The notes below the pieces were generated by a model. That model had not been told where the DNA came from. It saw nothing but the letters and a program-made list of their open reading frames with translations, and ran no database searches. Positions 36,937 through 46,110 of a stretch of DNA of 64,000 nucleotides are shown here, in pieces (the stretch's first letter is position 1; each line of letters begins with the position of its first letter). The translations under genes and the position numbers were made by a program. This DNA comes from Dinoroseobacter sp049800835 (lineage in GTDB: Bacteria; Pseudomonadota; Alphaproteobacteria; Rhodobacterales; Rhodobacteraceae), in assembly GCF_049800835.1 (NCBI RefSeq), contig NZ_JBNAFU010000001.1, positions 1,441,347-1,505,346 on the forward strand, read 5' to 3'.

Positions 36937-36965
36937 TTGCACAACCTCGGGGAGGATCGTATCCC
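36937..36965 (+). promoter_or_regulatory. Putative promoter of tRNA-Gln
   Basis: TTGCAC (36937-36942) and TATCCC (36960-36965) are spaced by 17 bases and the tRNA begins 12 bases after the second box, as expected for a sigma-70 promoter of a stand-alone tRNA. Pattern match only. Confidence 0.45.
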
Positions 36966-36977
36966 CATCGCCACTGT

Positions 36978-37052
36978 TGGGGTGTAGCCAAGCGGTAAGG
37001 CAGCGGTTTTTGGTACCGTGTACCGTAGGTTCGAATCCTACCACCCCAGCCA
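36978..37052 (+). tRNA. tRNA-Gln (anticodon TTG)
   Basis: Cloverleaf pairs are visible: acceptor TGGGGTG with CACCCCA, D-arm GCC/GGC, anticodon stem GCGGT/ACCGT with loop TTTTGGT (anticodon TTG, reading CAA), and the T-arm GTAGGTTCGAATCCTAC. G73 and CCA (37050-37052) are encoded. It is 75 nt including CCA. Confidence 0.95.
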
Positions 37053-37086
37053 TCTCTTTCTACATCCCGAGCGACGGGGACAGGTG

Positions 37087-37473
37087 TCAGGACTGGTCGG
37101 CTGACTTCGGTGTGCTTTCAGGCGGATCGTCGTAGACCGACCATCCAAACGCTCCGGTGCTTTGCGGCAATTCGGTATCGCCGGTGTTCCGCGCCAGATA
37201 TGCCTTCGCGATGAAGTTCGCCGTGATCGGCGCCGTGAGAAACAGGAATAGTGTGATCAGCAACTCGTGCACCGATATATATCCCGTCTCCGCGTAGAAG
37301 AAGATCATGGAGGCGATCAAGACCCCGCCCACACCAAGGGTTGTCGCCTTGGTCGGGGCGTGCAAACGCTGCACCGTGTCCTTGAGTTTCACCAATCCGT
37401 AGGACCCGACGAACCCGAAGACCCCGCTGATCACCAGGGAAAGCGCAATGAGGAGTTCTGCGACAAAACTCAT
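37087..37473 (-). CDS. phaG: Pha/Mnh cation:proton antiporter subunit G
   Basis: The 128-residue protein has the three-helix subunit G pattern: LIALSLVISGVFGFVGSYGL, VKLKDTVQRLHAPTKATTLG with its conserved charged loop, and LLITLFLFLTAPITANFIAK. It belongs to a multi-subunit CPA3-type Na+(K+)/H+ antiporter. Last gene of the six-gene operon, 8 bases after phaF. Confidence 0.93.
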   Translation of the reverse strand: MSFVAELLIALSLVISGVFGFVGSYGLVKLKDTVQRLHAPTKATTLGVGGVLIASMIFFYAETGYISVHELLITLFLFLTAPITANFIAKAYLARNTGDTELPQSTGAFGWSVYDDPPESTPKSADQS

Positions 37474-37481
37474 GGTCTACC

Positions 37482-37751
37482 TCACTCGATGATGTCGCCG
37501 CGCAGCAAGTAGCGGCAATAGGCAACGGTGGACACGAAACCGACCATTGCGATCAGCATCGCGGCTTCAAAGTAGATCGCGGTGCCTCGCCAGACCCCGT
37601 AGAGCACCAGAAGGGCAATGACGTTGATGACCATCGTATCCAGCGCAAGGATGCGATCGGCCGCGTCTGGGCCAACGGCGATCCGCCAGAGGTCGATCAG
37701 CAGGGCAAGCCCGTAACACCCCGCGGCAAACAGCAAAGCATATTCGATCAT
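37482..37751 (-). CDS. phaF: Pha/Mnh cation:proton antiporter subunit F
   Basis: The 89-residue subunit has three membrane helices: MIEYALLFAAGCYGLALLID, then RIAVGPDAADRILALDTMVI with the conserved GPxxxDRI-type loop, and AAMLIAMVGFVSTVAYCRYL. Its ATG overlaps the subunit E stop by 4 bases. Confidence 0.93.
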   Translation of the reverse strand: MIEYALLFAAGCYGLALLIDLWRIAVGPDAADRILALDTMVINVIALLVLYGVWRGTAIYFEAAMLIAMVGFVSTVAYCRYLLRGDIIE

Positions 37752-38239
37752 TGAAAGATCTCCTTGAGGCGGCGTTCGTAGCGCTGCTTGATCTCGTCCC
37801 GGACACTGTCCGGGTCGTCAGTATGCAGGCAGTGCACCAGGATACAGCCCCCATCCGCCGACAGCATGGTGGAAACGGTGCCAGGCGTCATGGTGATCGT
37901 CCCGGCAAGGACCGTGATCGCCTCGGCCGAGGTGAGTTCAAGCGGGACGACGATCCATTCCGACCGGATGGACGGTTTGGGTCGAAACAGGATGATCATC
38001 GCGACCTGCACATTGGCGACGACGATATCCCACAGCACGATCAGGATGTATTCGGCGATCTTCAGGGGCCGTCCGATCAGGGGTCGATCCGGCCAGTAGG
38101 CGGCGGTCAGCATCGGAATGAACAGCCCCAGCGCGGAGCCGAGGATCAGGTTGCCAAGGGTGAATGTGTTCACGAGGGCCAGCCAGACCAGCACCAACGT
38201 CACGCTCAGGATAGGATGTGGGATGAAGCGGGCCAACAT
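37748..38239 (-). CDS. phaE: Pha/Mnh cation:proton antiporter subunit E
   Basis: The 163-residue subunit E is recognised by FIPHPILSVTLVLVWLALVN at the start, the helix YILIVLWDIVVANVQVAMII, and EAITVLAGTITMTPGTVSTM, a conserved segment of this family, followed by a cytoplasmic tail. It sits 3 bases after subunit D and overlaps F. Confidence 0.94.
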   Translation of the reverse strand: MLARFIPHPILSVTLVLVWLALVNTFTLGNLILGSALGLFIPMLTAAYWPDRPLIGRPLKIAEYILIVLWDIVVANVQVAMIILFRPKPSIRSEWIVVPLELTSAEAITVLAGTITMTPGTVSTMLSADGGCILVHCLHTDDPDSVRDEIKQRYERRLKEIFQ

Positions 38240-38242
38240 GAA

Positions 38243-39778
38243 TCACTCCTCCGTAGCGGGGTCGAGAACGGCGGCAATGTAACCCGCACGGTCAAACAGT
38301 TGTGTTGATGTCGCCTCCAGATAGGACGCCACCGGCCCCGCAAAAGCCGCCAGACCGGCCAGAACCGCGATGGCAACCATCGTGGGGGCCAGCTGTGTCG
38401 GACCAGCCTTGATCTGTGCTGGCGCGGAAGAGGCGTCACCGCCCTGCCCTGCCAAAGCGGTCGATTTCCAGAACAGAGCACTGCCCGCGCGAGCGAACCC
38501 GACTATCGTCAGCAGCGACCCCCCAAGGATGGCCGACCAGGCCCAGACCATGGCACCCGGGTCGCGCAGGGCATCCAGAACCAGCAACTTGCCGAGGAAC
38601 CCGCTCAGCGGCGGCATCCCTGCCATTGCAATCGCGGCAGCAAAGAAGAGTGCGGCAAACAATCCGTTCTGCACGGTCGCAGGCACCGGGTTCAGAGTGT
38701 CCGCCGCGCGCTGGGTGACAACAAGATCGGCAATCAGGAACAGGCAGGCCGCTGCAAAGGTCGAGTGCACCATGTAGTAGAGCGCAGCGGTCGTGGCCGT
38801 CGGCGAGAACGCCGCGACCGCGACCAGCAGCGTCCCCATGGATCCGACCACGGAAAACGCGATCAAAGGCATCAGGCGCCGCGCACCCAGAACGCCGAAT
38901 GCGCCGATGGCGATGGTCACGATGGCGGCCGGGAAGAGCCACGTGCTCGCCAGATCCTCTGTGCCCGGACTGCCTGGGCCGAAGGCTGTCGTATGGATGC
39001 GCAGGATCGCGTAGGCCCCGACCTTGGTCATGATTGCAAACAGCGCGGCCACAGGTGCGGGGGCGTTCGCATAGGTAGCGGGCAACCAGAACTGCACCGG
39101 GAAAAGTGCGGCCTTAACTGCAAACACGATCATCAGAAGCATCGCCGCGACACGCACGAGCGAGGCTTCCTCGGGCGGGATCTCGGGGATGCGGGCTGCC
39201 AGGTCAGCGATGTTCAGTGTCCCGGTGGAGGCGTAGAGCGTGCCGAGCGCAAACAGAAACAGGGTGGACCCGGCGAGGTTCATCACGACGTACTGCAGGC
39301 CCGCGCGCATCCGGTCACGCCCACCCGAATGGATCATCAACCCATAGGAGGCAATCAGCAGGACCTCGAAGAACACGAACAGATTGAAAATGTCGCCGGT
39401 CAGGAATGCGCCGCATATCCCCATGAGCTGGAACTGGAACAGGGCATGAAAATGCCGCCCCCGCGCGTCCCACCCGGTGGCGATGGCATGGATCAACACG
39501 ATCAGAGCCAGCGACGCGGTCAGCAGGATCATCAGCGCCGACAACCGATCCAGAACAAGGACGATCCCGAAGGGCGCGGGCCAGTTGCCAAGCCGGTAGA
39601 TATGCGTCGCCCCATCTGCCGCGAGCGCGGCCAGCCCAATGGCAGTGGCCAGTAAAAGCACGGTGCCCGTGACCGAAGCCACGCGCGCCAATGTCATGTC
39701 GTGACGCATGACGAAACCGATCAGCGGCGCAAGCAACGCAGGCAAGACGACGGGCAGGATGATCCAGTGCATCATCAT
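38243..39778 (-). CDS. phaD: Pha/Mnh cation:proton antiporter subunit D
   Basis: The 511-residue subunit is homologous to complex I NuoM/NuoN-type proton channels, with about fourteen helices. Recognisable segments include FFEVLLIASYGLMIHSGG (with the conserved Glu), KAALFPVQFWLPATYANAPA (Lys and the Pro-break helix) and GMPPLSGFLGKLLVLDA. It works with PhaAB as the ion-translocating pair. The start overlaps subunit C by 4 bases. Confidence 0.95.
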   Translation of the reverse strand: MMMHWIILPVVLPALLAPLIGFVMRHDMTLARVASVTGTVLLLATAIGLAALAADGATHIYRLGNWPAPFGIVLVLDRLSALMILLTASLALIVLIHAIATGWDARGRHFHALFQFQLMGICGAFLTGDIFNLFVFFEVLLIASYGLMIHSGGRDRMRAGLQYVVMNLAGSTLFLFALGTLYASTGTLNIADLAARIPEIPPEEASLVRVAAMLLMIVFAVKAALFPVQFWLPATYANAPAPVAALFAIMTKVGAYAILRIHTTAFGPGSPGTEDLASTWLFPAAIVTIAIGAFGVLGARRLMPLIAFSVVGSMGTLLVAVAAFSPTATTAALYYMVHSTFAAACLFLIADLVVTQRAADTLNPVPATVQNGLFAALFFAAAIAMAGMPPLSGFLGKLLVLDALRDPGAMVWAWSAILGGSLLTIVGFARAGSALFWKSTALAGQGGDASSAPAQIKAGPTQLAPTMVAIAVLAGLAAFAGPVASYLEATSTQLFDRAGYIAAVLDPATEE

Positions 39779-40140
39779 GCCTGCGCATCCTTTTTGGCGT
39801 CCGCATCCATTTCGTCGCTGTCGATGTCGATGCGGTCACTGTTGGCTTCGAGATACGCGCCCAGGCCGATCATCACCAACACCGCCGTCATTCCGAACGA
39901 GATGACGATAGCCGTCAGAACGAGCGCCTGCGGTAGCGGGTCGGTATAAACGCCGTCGCCGTACTTCGACAGGATCGGTGACATGTCGATGGCCAGCCGT
40001 CCGCTGGCGAACAGGAACACGTTGACCGCGTACGACAACAACGCAAGGCCAAGGATCACCGGGAAGGTGCGCAACCGCAAAAGCAGGTAGACCCCACCCG
40101 CCGTCAGAACGCCCACCGTGCTTGCGACAATAACTTCCAT
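39775..40140 (-). CDS. phaC: Pha/Mnh cation:proton antiporter subunit C
   Basis: The 121-residue NuoK-like subunit has three helices: VGVLTAGGVYLLLRLRTFPV, LGLALLSYAVNVFLFASG, and ALVLTAIVISFGMTAVLVMI, followed by a charged tail. PDPLPQALVLTAIVI-type sequence (here TDPLPQALVLTAIVI) is diagnostic. It starts 1 base after phaAB. It is not PHA synthase, which shares the symbol. Confidence 0.94.
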   Translation of the reverse strand: MEVIVASTVGVLTAGGVYLLLRLRTFPVILGLALLSYAVNVFLFASGRLAIDMSPILSKYGDGVYTDPLPQALVLTAIVISFGMTAVLVMIGLGAYLEANSDRIDIDSDEMDADAKKDAQA

Positions 40141-40141
40141 A

Positions 40142-43003
40142 TCAGGAGCCCGCCTTCGCTTCGGCGGCCTGTTCGCCCGGGTCGTAATCCATCGGCTCGA
40201 CGTTCACCGTCTCTCCGGCAAAACGCGCGATCCGCGACAAGCTGTAGAGCATCAGCATCACCGCCCCCAACACGGTTAGGAACACGCCAAGATCAAACAG
40301 CATGGCGGTCGCGAGTTCGAACTCCTCGATCGGAGGCAGGTGGACGTAGGTGTACGCGCTCGTCAGGAACGGGCGCCCGGCAAGCCATGCACCCACGCCC
40401 GTAAGCCCGGCTATCACGATGCCGATGCCGATCATCGTATGATACTCGATCTTCTTGCGCTCCTGCGTCCAGGCGAAGCCTGACGCCATGTACTGCATCA
40501 AGAGCGCGATGGCGATCACCAGACCGGCGACGAACCCGCCACCGGGCTCGTTATGGCCCCGCAGGAAGATATAGACCCCGACCACAACCGCAATCGGCAT
40601 CAGCACGCGGGTCACGACGACCATCATCAGCGGGTGACGGTCGCGCGACCGGTCATAGCCGTAATCCAGTTGCCTCAGCCGCTTCGCAGCGGGTCCATCC
40701 AGCAGTGCATGCATCAGCGCAAAAATCACGAGCCCGGCAATGCCAAGCACGATGATCTCGCCATAGGTATCATAGCCCCGGAAATCCACGAGGATCACGT
40801 TGACCACGTTTGTGCCGCCTCCGCCCTCATAACTGTTGGCGATGTGGAACCCCGAAATCGTTTCGATGTCGCGCATCAGGAAGGCATAGGCGAGCCCGCC
40901 AACCCCGCCGCCCGCAGCAAGCGCAATCGCGCCGTCCCGGATCTTGAGGCCCATCGGGCTTTCCTTCGGGGTCAGTTGCGGCAGGAAGTGCAGCGCCAGC
41001 AGAAGCAGCATGATCGTCACCGTCTCGACCGAGATCTGCGTCAGAGCCAGATCCGGCGCAGAGAGGTACACGAACCCGGCAGAGATCGACAATCCGATGA
41101 TCCCGATCAGGACCAGCGCGCGGAACCGGTGGTGATGCATCACAACCACCGAGACAGTTGCAACCACCAGCATCACCCAGCCTATCGCGATCACCAGCGG
41201 CACAGGCAGCAGCCCGCGCGTCGGCGCGGACAGCCCACTGCCGGAATAGGCGATCCACCCAAGTGCAACGGATGCGACGGTGAAAATCGCAAGATACCGG
41301 CTGATCGCGCCGTTATGGGTGCGGTCGGTAATGCCACGCGCCGCGGATACAAGCGCCGCGACAAGCCGATCGAAGATGGCCTTTGCCTCTGGCCGGCGGG
41401 CGGCGATCCAGACCCGGTCGAGCACCCGGTGCTGCGTCAGTAGCAGCGCGCCGCCGATCGTGGCCACGACGGACATCCACAACGCGGGCGTCAAACCATG
41501 CCAGATTTTAAGATGTGGGTGCAGGTCCGCCCCGGTCACTGCGTTGGCCGCAACCGTCACAAGTCCCTCGGCCAGGAACGGCGCAACGCCGATCAGGACC
41601 ACCAGAAAAACCAGCAGCGCAGGCGAGGCCCACATGCCGAAAGGCGGATCGTGGGGCGTATGCGGATAATCGTCACGCTTGGGTCCAAGAAAGACATGCG
41701 CCACGAAGCGGAACGAATAGGCCACCGACAAAAGCGCGCCGAATGTCGCCACGACGGGCACCGCATAGTGACTGCCGAACCAATCTGTGTGAGCAGCCTC
41801 CTCCAGCATCAGTTCCTTGGACAGGAACCCGTTGAAGAGCGGAATACCCGCCATCGACAGGGCTGCAACTGTTCCGATGACGAAGGTTACCGGCATCAAG
41901 TGCCGGAGCCCGCCGAGCCGCTTTATGTCGCGGGTATGGGTCTCATGGTCGACAATACCGGCGGTCATGAAGAGCGCGGCCTTGAACGTCAGGTGGTTGA
42001 TGATGTGGAACACCGCCGCCACCGCCGCGGCCGTGGTTCCAAAGCCCAACAGCATTGTCAGAAGCCCAAGATGACTGACGGTTGAAAAGGCCAGCAGCGC
42101 TTTCAGGTCATCCTTGAACAGCGCGATCAGCGCGCCCAGAACCATGGTGATCAACCCTGTTGTCGCCACGATGTAGAACCACGCATCCGTCCCGGACAGG
42201 ACCGGCCACATCCGCGCCATCAGGAACACACCCGCCTTCACCATCGTTGCCGAGTGCAGATAGGCCGACACCGGCGTCGGAGCGGCCATCGCATGGGGAA
42301 GCCAGAAGTGGAACGGGAACTGGGCGGATTTGGTGAACGCGCCCAGCAGGATCAGGATCAGTGCGGGCAGGTACCACTCGGACGCGCGGATCGCGTCGCC
42401 CGCTTGCAGGATGTCCGTCAGATTATAGCTGCCCGCGATATTGCCGAGGATCAGCATGCCACCGATCATCGCCAGCCCGCCCGCGCCGGTGACCGCCAAC
42501 GCCATACGTGCTCCCTGCCGCCCTTCGGGCAAATGCTTCCAATAACCGATCAGCAGGAACGAAGACAGCGAAGTCAGCTCCCAGAAAATCAGCAAAAGCA
42601 AGATGTTATCCGAAATGACAATGCCCAGCATCGCCCCCTGGAACAACAGCAGATAGGTATAGAACTGCCCCATCGGATCCTGGCTGGACAGGTAGAACCG
42701 CGCATAAAGCGTGATCAACAGCCCGACGCCAAGGATCATGCCCGCAAACAGCAGACCCAAGCCATCAAGGAAGAAAGACACCGACAGGCCGAGTTGTGGC
42801 AGCCATTCGATCTCTGCCTGGATCACCTCGCCGCGCATGACCGCCGGGGCCAGCGTCAGAAGCATGATAAAGGCCAGCGCGGTCGGAACAGCCGTGAACG
42901 TCGCGCAGGCCGTCCGGCCAGCTCTGATCATAAGGCCCGGAACAAGCGCCCCGACAAACGGCAGCAGCGCGATGATAAAAAGCAGATGGCCCCCGAGGCT
43001 CAT
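40142..43003 (-). CDS. phaAB: Fused Pha/Mnh antiporter subunits A and B
   Basis: The 953-residue protein is subunit A (NuoL-like, about residues 1-770) fused with subunit B (about 800-930). Subunit A motifs are LLLIFWELTSLSSFLLIGYW, AQFPFHFWLPHAMAAPTPVS and ATMVKAGVFLMARM; subunit B is represented by MMVVVTRVLMPIAVVVGVYI and the PGGGFVAGLVIAIALLMQYM segment. This A-B fusion is typical of alphaproteobacterial Pha systems. It is the first gene of the operon AB-C-D-E-F-G, which should promote cation efflux and pH homeostasis. Confidence 0.96.
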   Translation of the reverse strand: MSLGGHLLFIIALLPFVGALVPGLMIRAGRTACATFTAVPTALAFIMLLTLAPAVMRGEVIQAEIEWLPQLGLSVSFFLDGLGLLFAGMILGVGLLITLYARFYLSSQDPMGQFYTYLLLFQGAMLGIVISDNILLLLIFWELTSLSSFLLIGYWKHLPEGRQGARMALAVTGAGGLAMIGGMLILGNIAGSYNLTDILQAGDAIRASEWYLPALILILLGAFTKSAQFPFHFWLPHAMAAPTPVSAYLHSATMVKAGVFLMARMWPVLSGTDAWFYIVATTGLITMVLGALIALFKDDLKALLAFSTVSHLGLLTMLLGFGTTAAAVAAVFHIINHLTFKAALFMTAGIVDHETHTRDIKRLGGLRHLMPVTFVIGTVAALSMAGIPLFNGFLSKELMLEEAAHTDWFGSHYAVPVVATFGALLSVAYSFRFVAHVFLGPKRDDYPHTPHDPPFGMWASPALLVFLVVLIGVAPFLAEGLVTVAANAVTGADLHPHLKIWHGLTPALWMSVVATIGGALLLTQHRVLDRVWIAARRPEAKAIFDRLVAALVSAARGITDRTHNGAISRYLAIFTVASVALGWIAYSGSGLSAPTRGLLPVPLVIAIGWVMLVVATVSVVVMHHHRFRALVLIGIIGLSISAGFVYLSAPDLALTQISVETVTIMLLLLALHFLPQLTPKESPMGLKIRDGAIALAAGGGVGGLAYAFLMRDIETISGFHIANSYEGGGGTNVVNVILVDFRGYDTYGEIIVLGIAGLVIFALMHALLDGPAAKRLRQLDYGYDRSRDRHPLMMVVVTRVLMPIAVVVGVYIFLRGHNEPGGGFVAGLVIAIALLMQYMASGFAWTQERKKIEYHTMIGIGIVIAGLTGVGAWLAGRPFLTSAYTYVHLPPIEEFELATAMLFDLGVFLTVLGAVMLMLYSLSRIARFAGETVNVEPMDYDPGEQAAEAKAGS

Positions 43004-43145
43004 TATCCGTCCTTATGGAACTTCTTGTTTCACCACTGGATACCCGCGGCGGCGCAAGCTGTAAAACACAGCTTTGCATTTCGCATAGGACCGTTTGACG
43101 CGCGACCGGTCGGCCCAGCCCGACATCCCGCTGTGACACCCTGTG

Positions 43146-44507
43146 TCAGGACCGGGGCCAGACCGGATGATGGTCGTCGATCACGAACGTATGGGTATGG
43201 CGTATGCGCCGGTGGCGATGCCGCCCCGTGGCGGGGCCCTCCAATTGGCCCAGCGCGTGGTGCGGCCCGGCGCGCGGGCCGTGTTCGTGCTCCACCTCCT
43301 CGTGCTCGTGTTCGATCACGAGCGGGTCGCTTTCCGGCCAAAGCCGAACCGCAGTAACAATCGCCCCTACAACACAAGCCGCCAGCACAAATGAAATCGC
43401 CGACAGGCCGAGTGCAACGCCGCCCCACCCGGCAAGTGGATAGCTGACAAGCCAGCATGCGTGCGAGAGCGCAAACTGCGCGGCAAAGACTGCCGGTCGG
43501 TCCTCCGCATGGGCGGAGCGGCGCAACAAAAGCCCGGCGGGCGTTTGAACAAGGGCCGCCGCCGCTCCCAGAAATGCCCAAAGCCCAAAGGCGGGCGCCA
43601 GTCCGGGCAGAAACGGAATACAGCACATGCCGATGGCCAGCCCCGCCGCGCCACCAAGCATGGCAGACCGTTCAGGCACCAGGTGCAAAAGATGCGGCAG
43701 GCCAAGCGCGACGGCCATTGACCCAGCGCCGTAGCTGGCAAACAGCATCGCGACCTGCTGTTCGGTTCCGCCGAACCGATCCTGCACCAGAACCACCGTG
43801 TTCACGATGACCATCGCTCCGGCCGACGCGACTGCGAAGCTCAGCGCCAGAAGACCTCGCAGGCGCGGTGTGGCAAGATAGATCCAGCTTCCCCGCAGCA
43901 GTTTCCGCCGAAATCCCGACGGGTCGGACACGGCCTGCAAGCCGGGCAGGGCCGCCGCAGCAACCAGCAGCGCGGAGGCCAGAAACCCGAGCGTCGTGCC
44001 GACGAACAGCCAGTGAAAGCTGATCAGGCTCAACAGGAGCCCTGCGAGCAAAGGGCTCAGAAGCGCCTCGGTATCGTAGGCCAGACGCGACAGTGACAGA
44101 GCCTTTGTATACGCCTCCTCTGTGTCGATCAGGTCGGGAATGATCGCCTGGAAGACCGGCGTGAACCCGGCCGAGCAGCTCTGAAACAACACGATCAGCA
44201 CGTAGATCTGCCAGACCTCTGTGACAAATGGCAAAACCAGCACAAACGCCGCGCGCAGCAGGTCCAGTGTCACCAGGTAGGCCTTGCGCGGCAGGCGGCG
44301 CGCGACCAGTTCCGCCACGGGCGCGACGCTGACATATACGACCATCTTCAGGGCCAGTGCGGTGCCCAGCACCAGCCCCGCCTGCGCCCCGGCCAGATCA
44401 TACGCCAGTAGACCGAGCGCGACCGTCGTGAGCCCGGTGCCAAGCAGCGACAGAACCTGTGCCGCGAACAGGCGGCGGTATGCGGGATGCGCCAGGACAG
44501 AGAACAT
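43146..44507 (-). CDS. MFS exporter with His-rich C-terminal tail
   Basis: The 453-residue major facilitator protein begins MFSVLAHPAYRRLFAAQVLS, with twelve helices and an EntS/MdtH-like drug-exporter look (VAPVAELVARRLPRKAYLVT as the loop 2-3 motif). The cytoplasmic tail is rich in His and acidic residues (EHEHEEVEHEHGP, then HH, HRHRRIRHTH and DDHH). Start codon choice is uncertain: ATG at 44507 gives the usual short N-terminus, while 44549 and 44639 are also possible, the last overlapping the divergent modA start. The substrate is unknown; the tail suggests a metal interaction. Confidence 0.82.
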   Translation of the reverse strand: MFSVLAHPAYRRLFAAQVLSLLGTGLTTVALGLLAYDLAGAQAGLVLGTALALKMVVYVSVAPVAELVARRLPRKAYLVTLDLLRAAFVLVLPFVTEVWQIYVLIVLFQSCSAGFTPVFQAIIPDLIDTEEAYTKALSLSRLAYDTEALLSPLLAGLLLSLISFHWLFVGTTLGFLASALLVAAAALPGLQAVSDPSGFRRKLLRGSWIYLATPRLRGLLALSFAVASAGAMVIVNTVVLVQDRFGGTEQQVAMLFASYGAGSMAVALGLPHLLHLVPERSAMLGGAAGLAIGMCCIPFLPGLAPAFGLWAFLGAAAALVQTPAGLLLRRSAHAEDRPAVFAAQFALSHACWLVSYPLAGWGGVALGLSAISFVLAACVVGAIVTAVRLWPESDPLVIEHEHEEVEHEHGPRAGPHHALGQLEGPATGRHRHRRIRHTHTFVIDDHHPVWPRS

Positions 44508-44637
44508 CGCGCGCAGGCTAGCCCGCCACGTGCGCGTCGGTAAAGCCATCAGCTTGGCCCGCCCGCCAAGTTTGCCCTTGCCCTGCGCCCCCGTGCGCGG
44601 CGATAGTCCCGACGGTTCCAGGACAGGCCATTCCGCC

Positions 44638-45411
44638 ATGCGCATCCGCTCTTTGCTGTTCCCTTTTTGCGCGCTCGTCTGCGCGCTTGGCCTCTGGTCG
44701 GCTGCCGCATCGGCGGGCCGCGCCGAGGTGACGGTGTTCGCCGCCGCCAGCCTGAAAACCGCGCTCGATGCCGCCCTGTCCGATTTCGAGGCCGAGACCG
44801 GGGTCAAGACCGCGGCCTCCTATGCCGGATCATCGGTGCTTGCCCGCCAGATTCAACTTGGTGCACCAGCTGATCTGTTCATTTCCGCCAATCAAGACTG
44901 GATGGATCTGCTTGGGGCGGACGGCCATCTGGCACCAGGAACGCGCCGGGATATGCTGGGCAACAGCCTTGTTCTTATCGCCCATGGGGCCGACGCCCCG
45001 GAGCTGACTCTGGCCGACCTGCCCAGCCAATTGGGCACCGGGCGCTTGGCGATGGCACTGGTCAGCGCCGTACCCGCCGGCATCTACGGAAAGGCGGCGC
45101 TTGAGGCTGCGGGCCTGTGGGATGCGCTTGCCCCGCAGATCGCCCAGGCCGACAATGTACGCGCTGCGCTGGCGCTGGTCGCAACTGGCGAAGCCCCGTT
45201 CGGCATCGTCTACGCCACGGACGCCCGGGCGGAGACGCGGGTGACAGTTGTTGCGCGGATTGACCCCGCAACCCACGCGCCGATCGTCTATCCGGCCGCT
45301 CTGACATCGCGCGCGCGGTCGGCGCATGCACATACCCTGCTCAGCTATCTCACCGGGCCAAAGGCAGCCGACAGGTTCCTTGCCCAAGGCTTCACGGTTC
45401 TGGCCGAATAG
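44638..45411 (+). CDS. modA: Molybdate ABC transporter substrate-binding protein
   Basis: The 257-residue periplasmic binding protein has a signal peptide (LFPFCALVCALGLWSAAASA, ending near residue 25) followed by AEVTVFAAASLKTALDAALS, the standard ModA start, with oxyanion-binding Ser in AAS, SYAGSSVLARQIQLGAPADL and PAGIYGKAALEAAGLWD. It delivers molybdate to ModBC for enzymes such as MsrP in this window. It starts the modABC operon, divergent from the MFS gene. Confidence 0.95.
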   Translation: MRIRSLLFPFCALVCALGLWSAAASAGRAEVTVFAAASLKTALDAALSDFEAETGVKTAASYAGSSVLARQIQLGAPADLFISANQDWMDLLGADGHLAPGTRRDMLGNSLVLIAHGADAPELTLADLPSQLGTGRLAMALVSAVPAGIYGKAALEAAGLWDALAPQIAQADNVRAALALVATGEAPFGIVYATDARAETRVTVVARIDPATHAPIVYPAALTSRARSAHAHTLLSYLTGPKAADRFLAQGFTVLAE

Positions 45412-45417
45412 ACCGCG

Positions 45418-46110
45418 ATGGATTGGCTGACCCCCGAGGAATGGAGCGCGGTGTCCCTGTCCTTGCGCGTGGCGTTCTGGGCCACGCTGCTCAGCCTTCC
45501 GCTCGGAGTGTTGACCGCCTATGCACTGGCGCGCTGGCAGTTCCCCGGTCGTCAGCTTCTGAACGGGCTTGTGCACCTGCCGTTGATCCTGCCTCCGGTC
45601 GTGACCGGGTATCTGCTGCTGCTGACCTTCGGCACCCAGGGCCCGATCGGCGGCTTTCTGGAAAGCTTCGGCATCGTGTTCGCCTTCCGCTGGACCGGGG
45701 CCGCGCTGGCGGCTGGGGTGATGGCCTTTCCGCTGATGGTCCGGGCCATGCGCCTGTCGATCGAAGCGGTGGATCCAAAACTTGAACAGGCCGCGGCCAC
45801 GCTCGGAGCCTCCGGACCCTGGGTGTTCTGCACCATCACCCTTCCGCTGATCCTGCCTGGCGTGCTCGCCGGAGCCATTCTGGCCTTCGCCAAGGCGATG
45901 GGAGAATTCGGGGCAACCATCACCTTCGTGTCCAACATCCCAGGCCAGACGCAAACCCTGCCCTCCGCGATCTATGCCTTCTTGCAGGTGCCGGGCGGTG
46001 AAAGCTCTGCCATGCGCCTTGTGATCATCTCGGTGATCGTGGCAATGGGCGCGCTTCTGGCATCCGAAATTGTCGCCAGGCGCATCGCCAGACGGGTTTC
46101 CGGCCAATGA
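45418..46110 (+). CDS. modB: Molybdate ABC transporter permease
   Basis: The 230-residue permease has five helices and the EAA-type loop near AAATLGASGPWVFCTITLPL, followed by AGAILAFAKAMGEFGATITF, the ModB family signature. It starts 6 bases after modA and overlaps modC by 4 bases (ATGA). Confidence 0.96.
   Translation: MDWLTPEEWSAVSLSLRVAFWATLLSLPLGVLTAYALARWQFPGRQLLNGLVHLPLILPPVVTGYLLLLTFGTQGPIGGFLESFGIVFAFRWTGAALAAGVMAFPLMVRAMRLSIEAVDPKLEQAAATLGASGPWVFCTITLPLILPGVLAGAILAFAKAMGEFGATITFVSNIPGQTQTLPSAIYAFLQVPGGESSAMRLVIISVIVAMGALLASEIVARRIARRVSGQ

Noticed and set aside
38765..39655. 296-codon plus-strand frame opposite phaD
   Set aside because: Antisense shadow, with no membrane, signal or catalytic motif.
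40553..43357. Long plus-strand frames (296 and 367 codons) opposite the phaAB gene
   Set aside because: They are antisense to a well-identified membrane protein, are rich in Arg, His and Gln as expected from GC-rich shadow frames, and have no domain or ribosome site.
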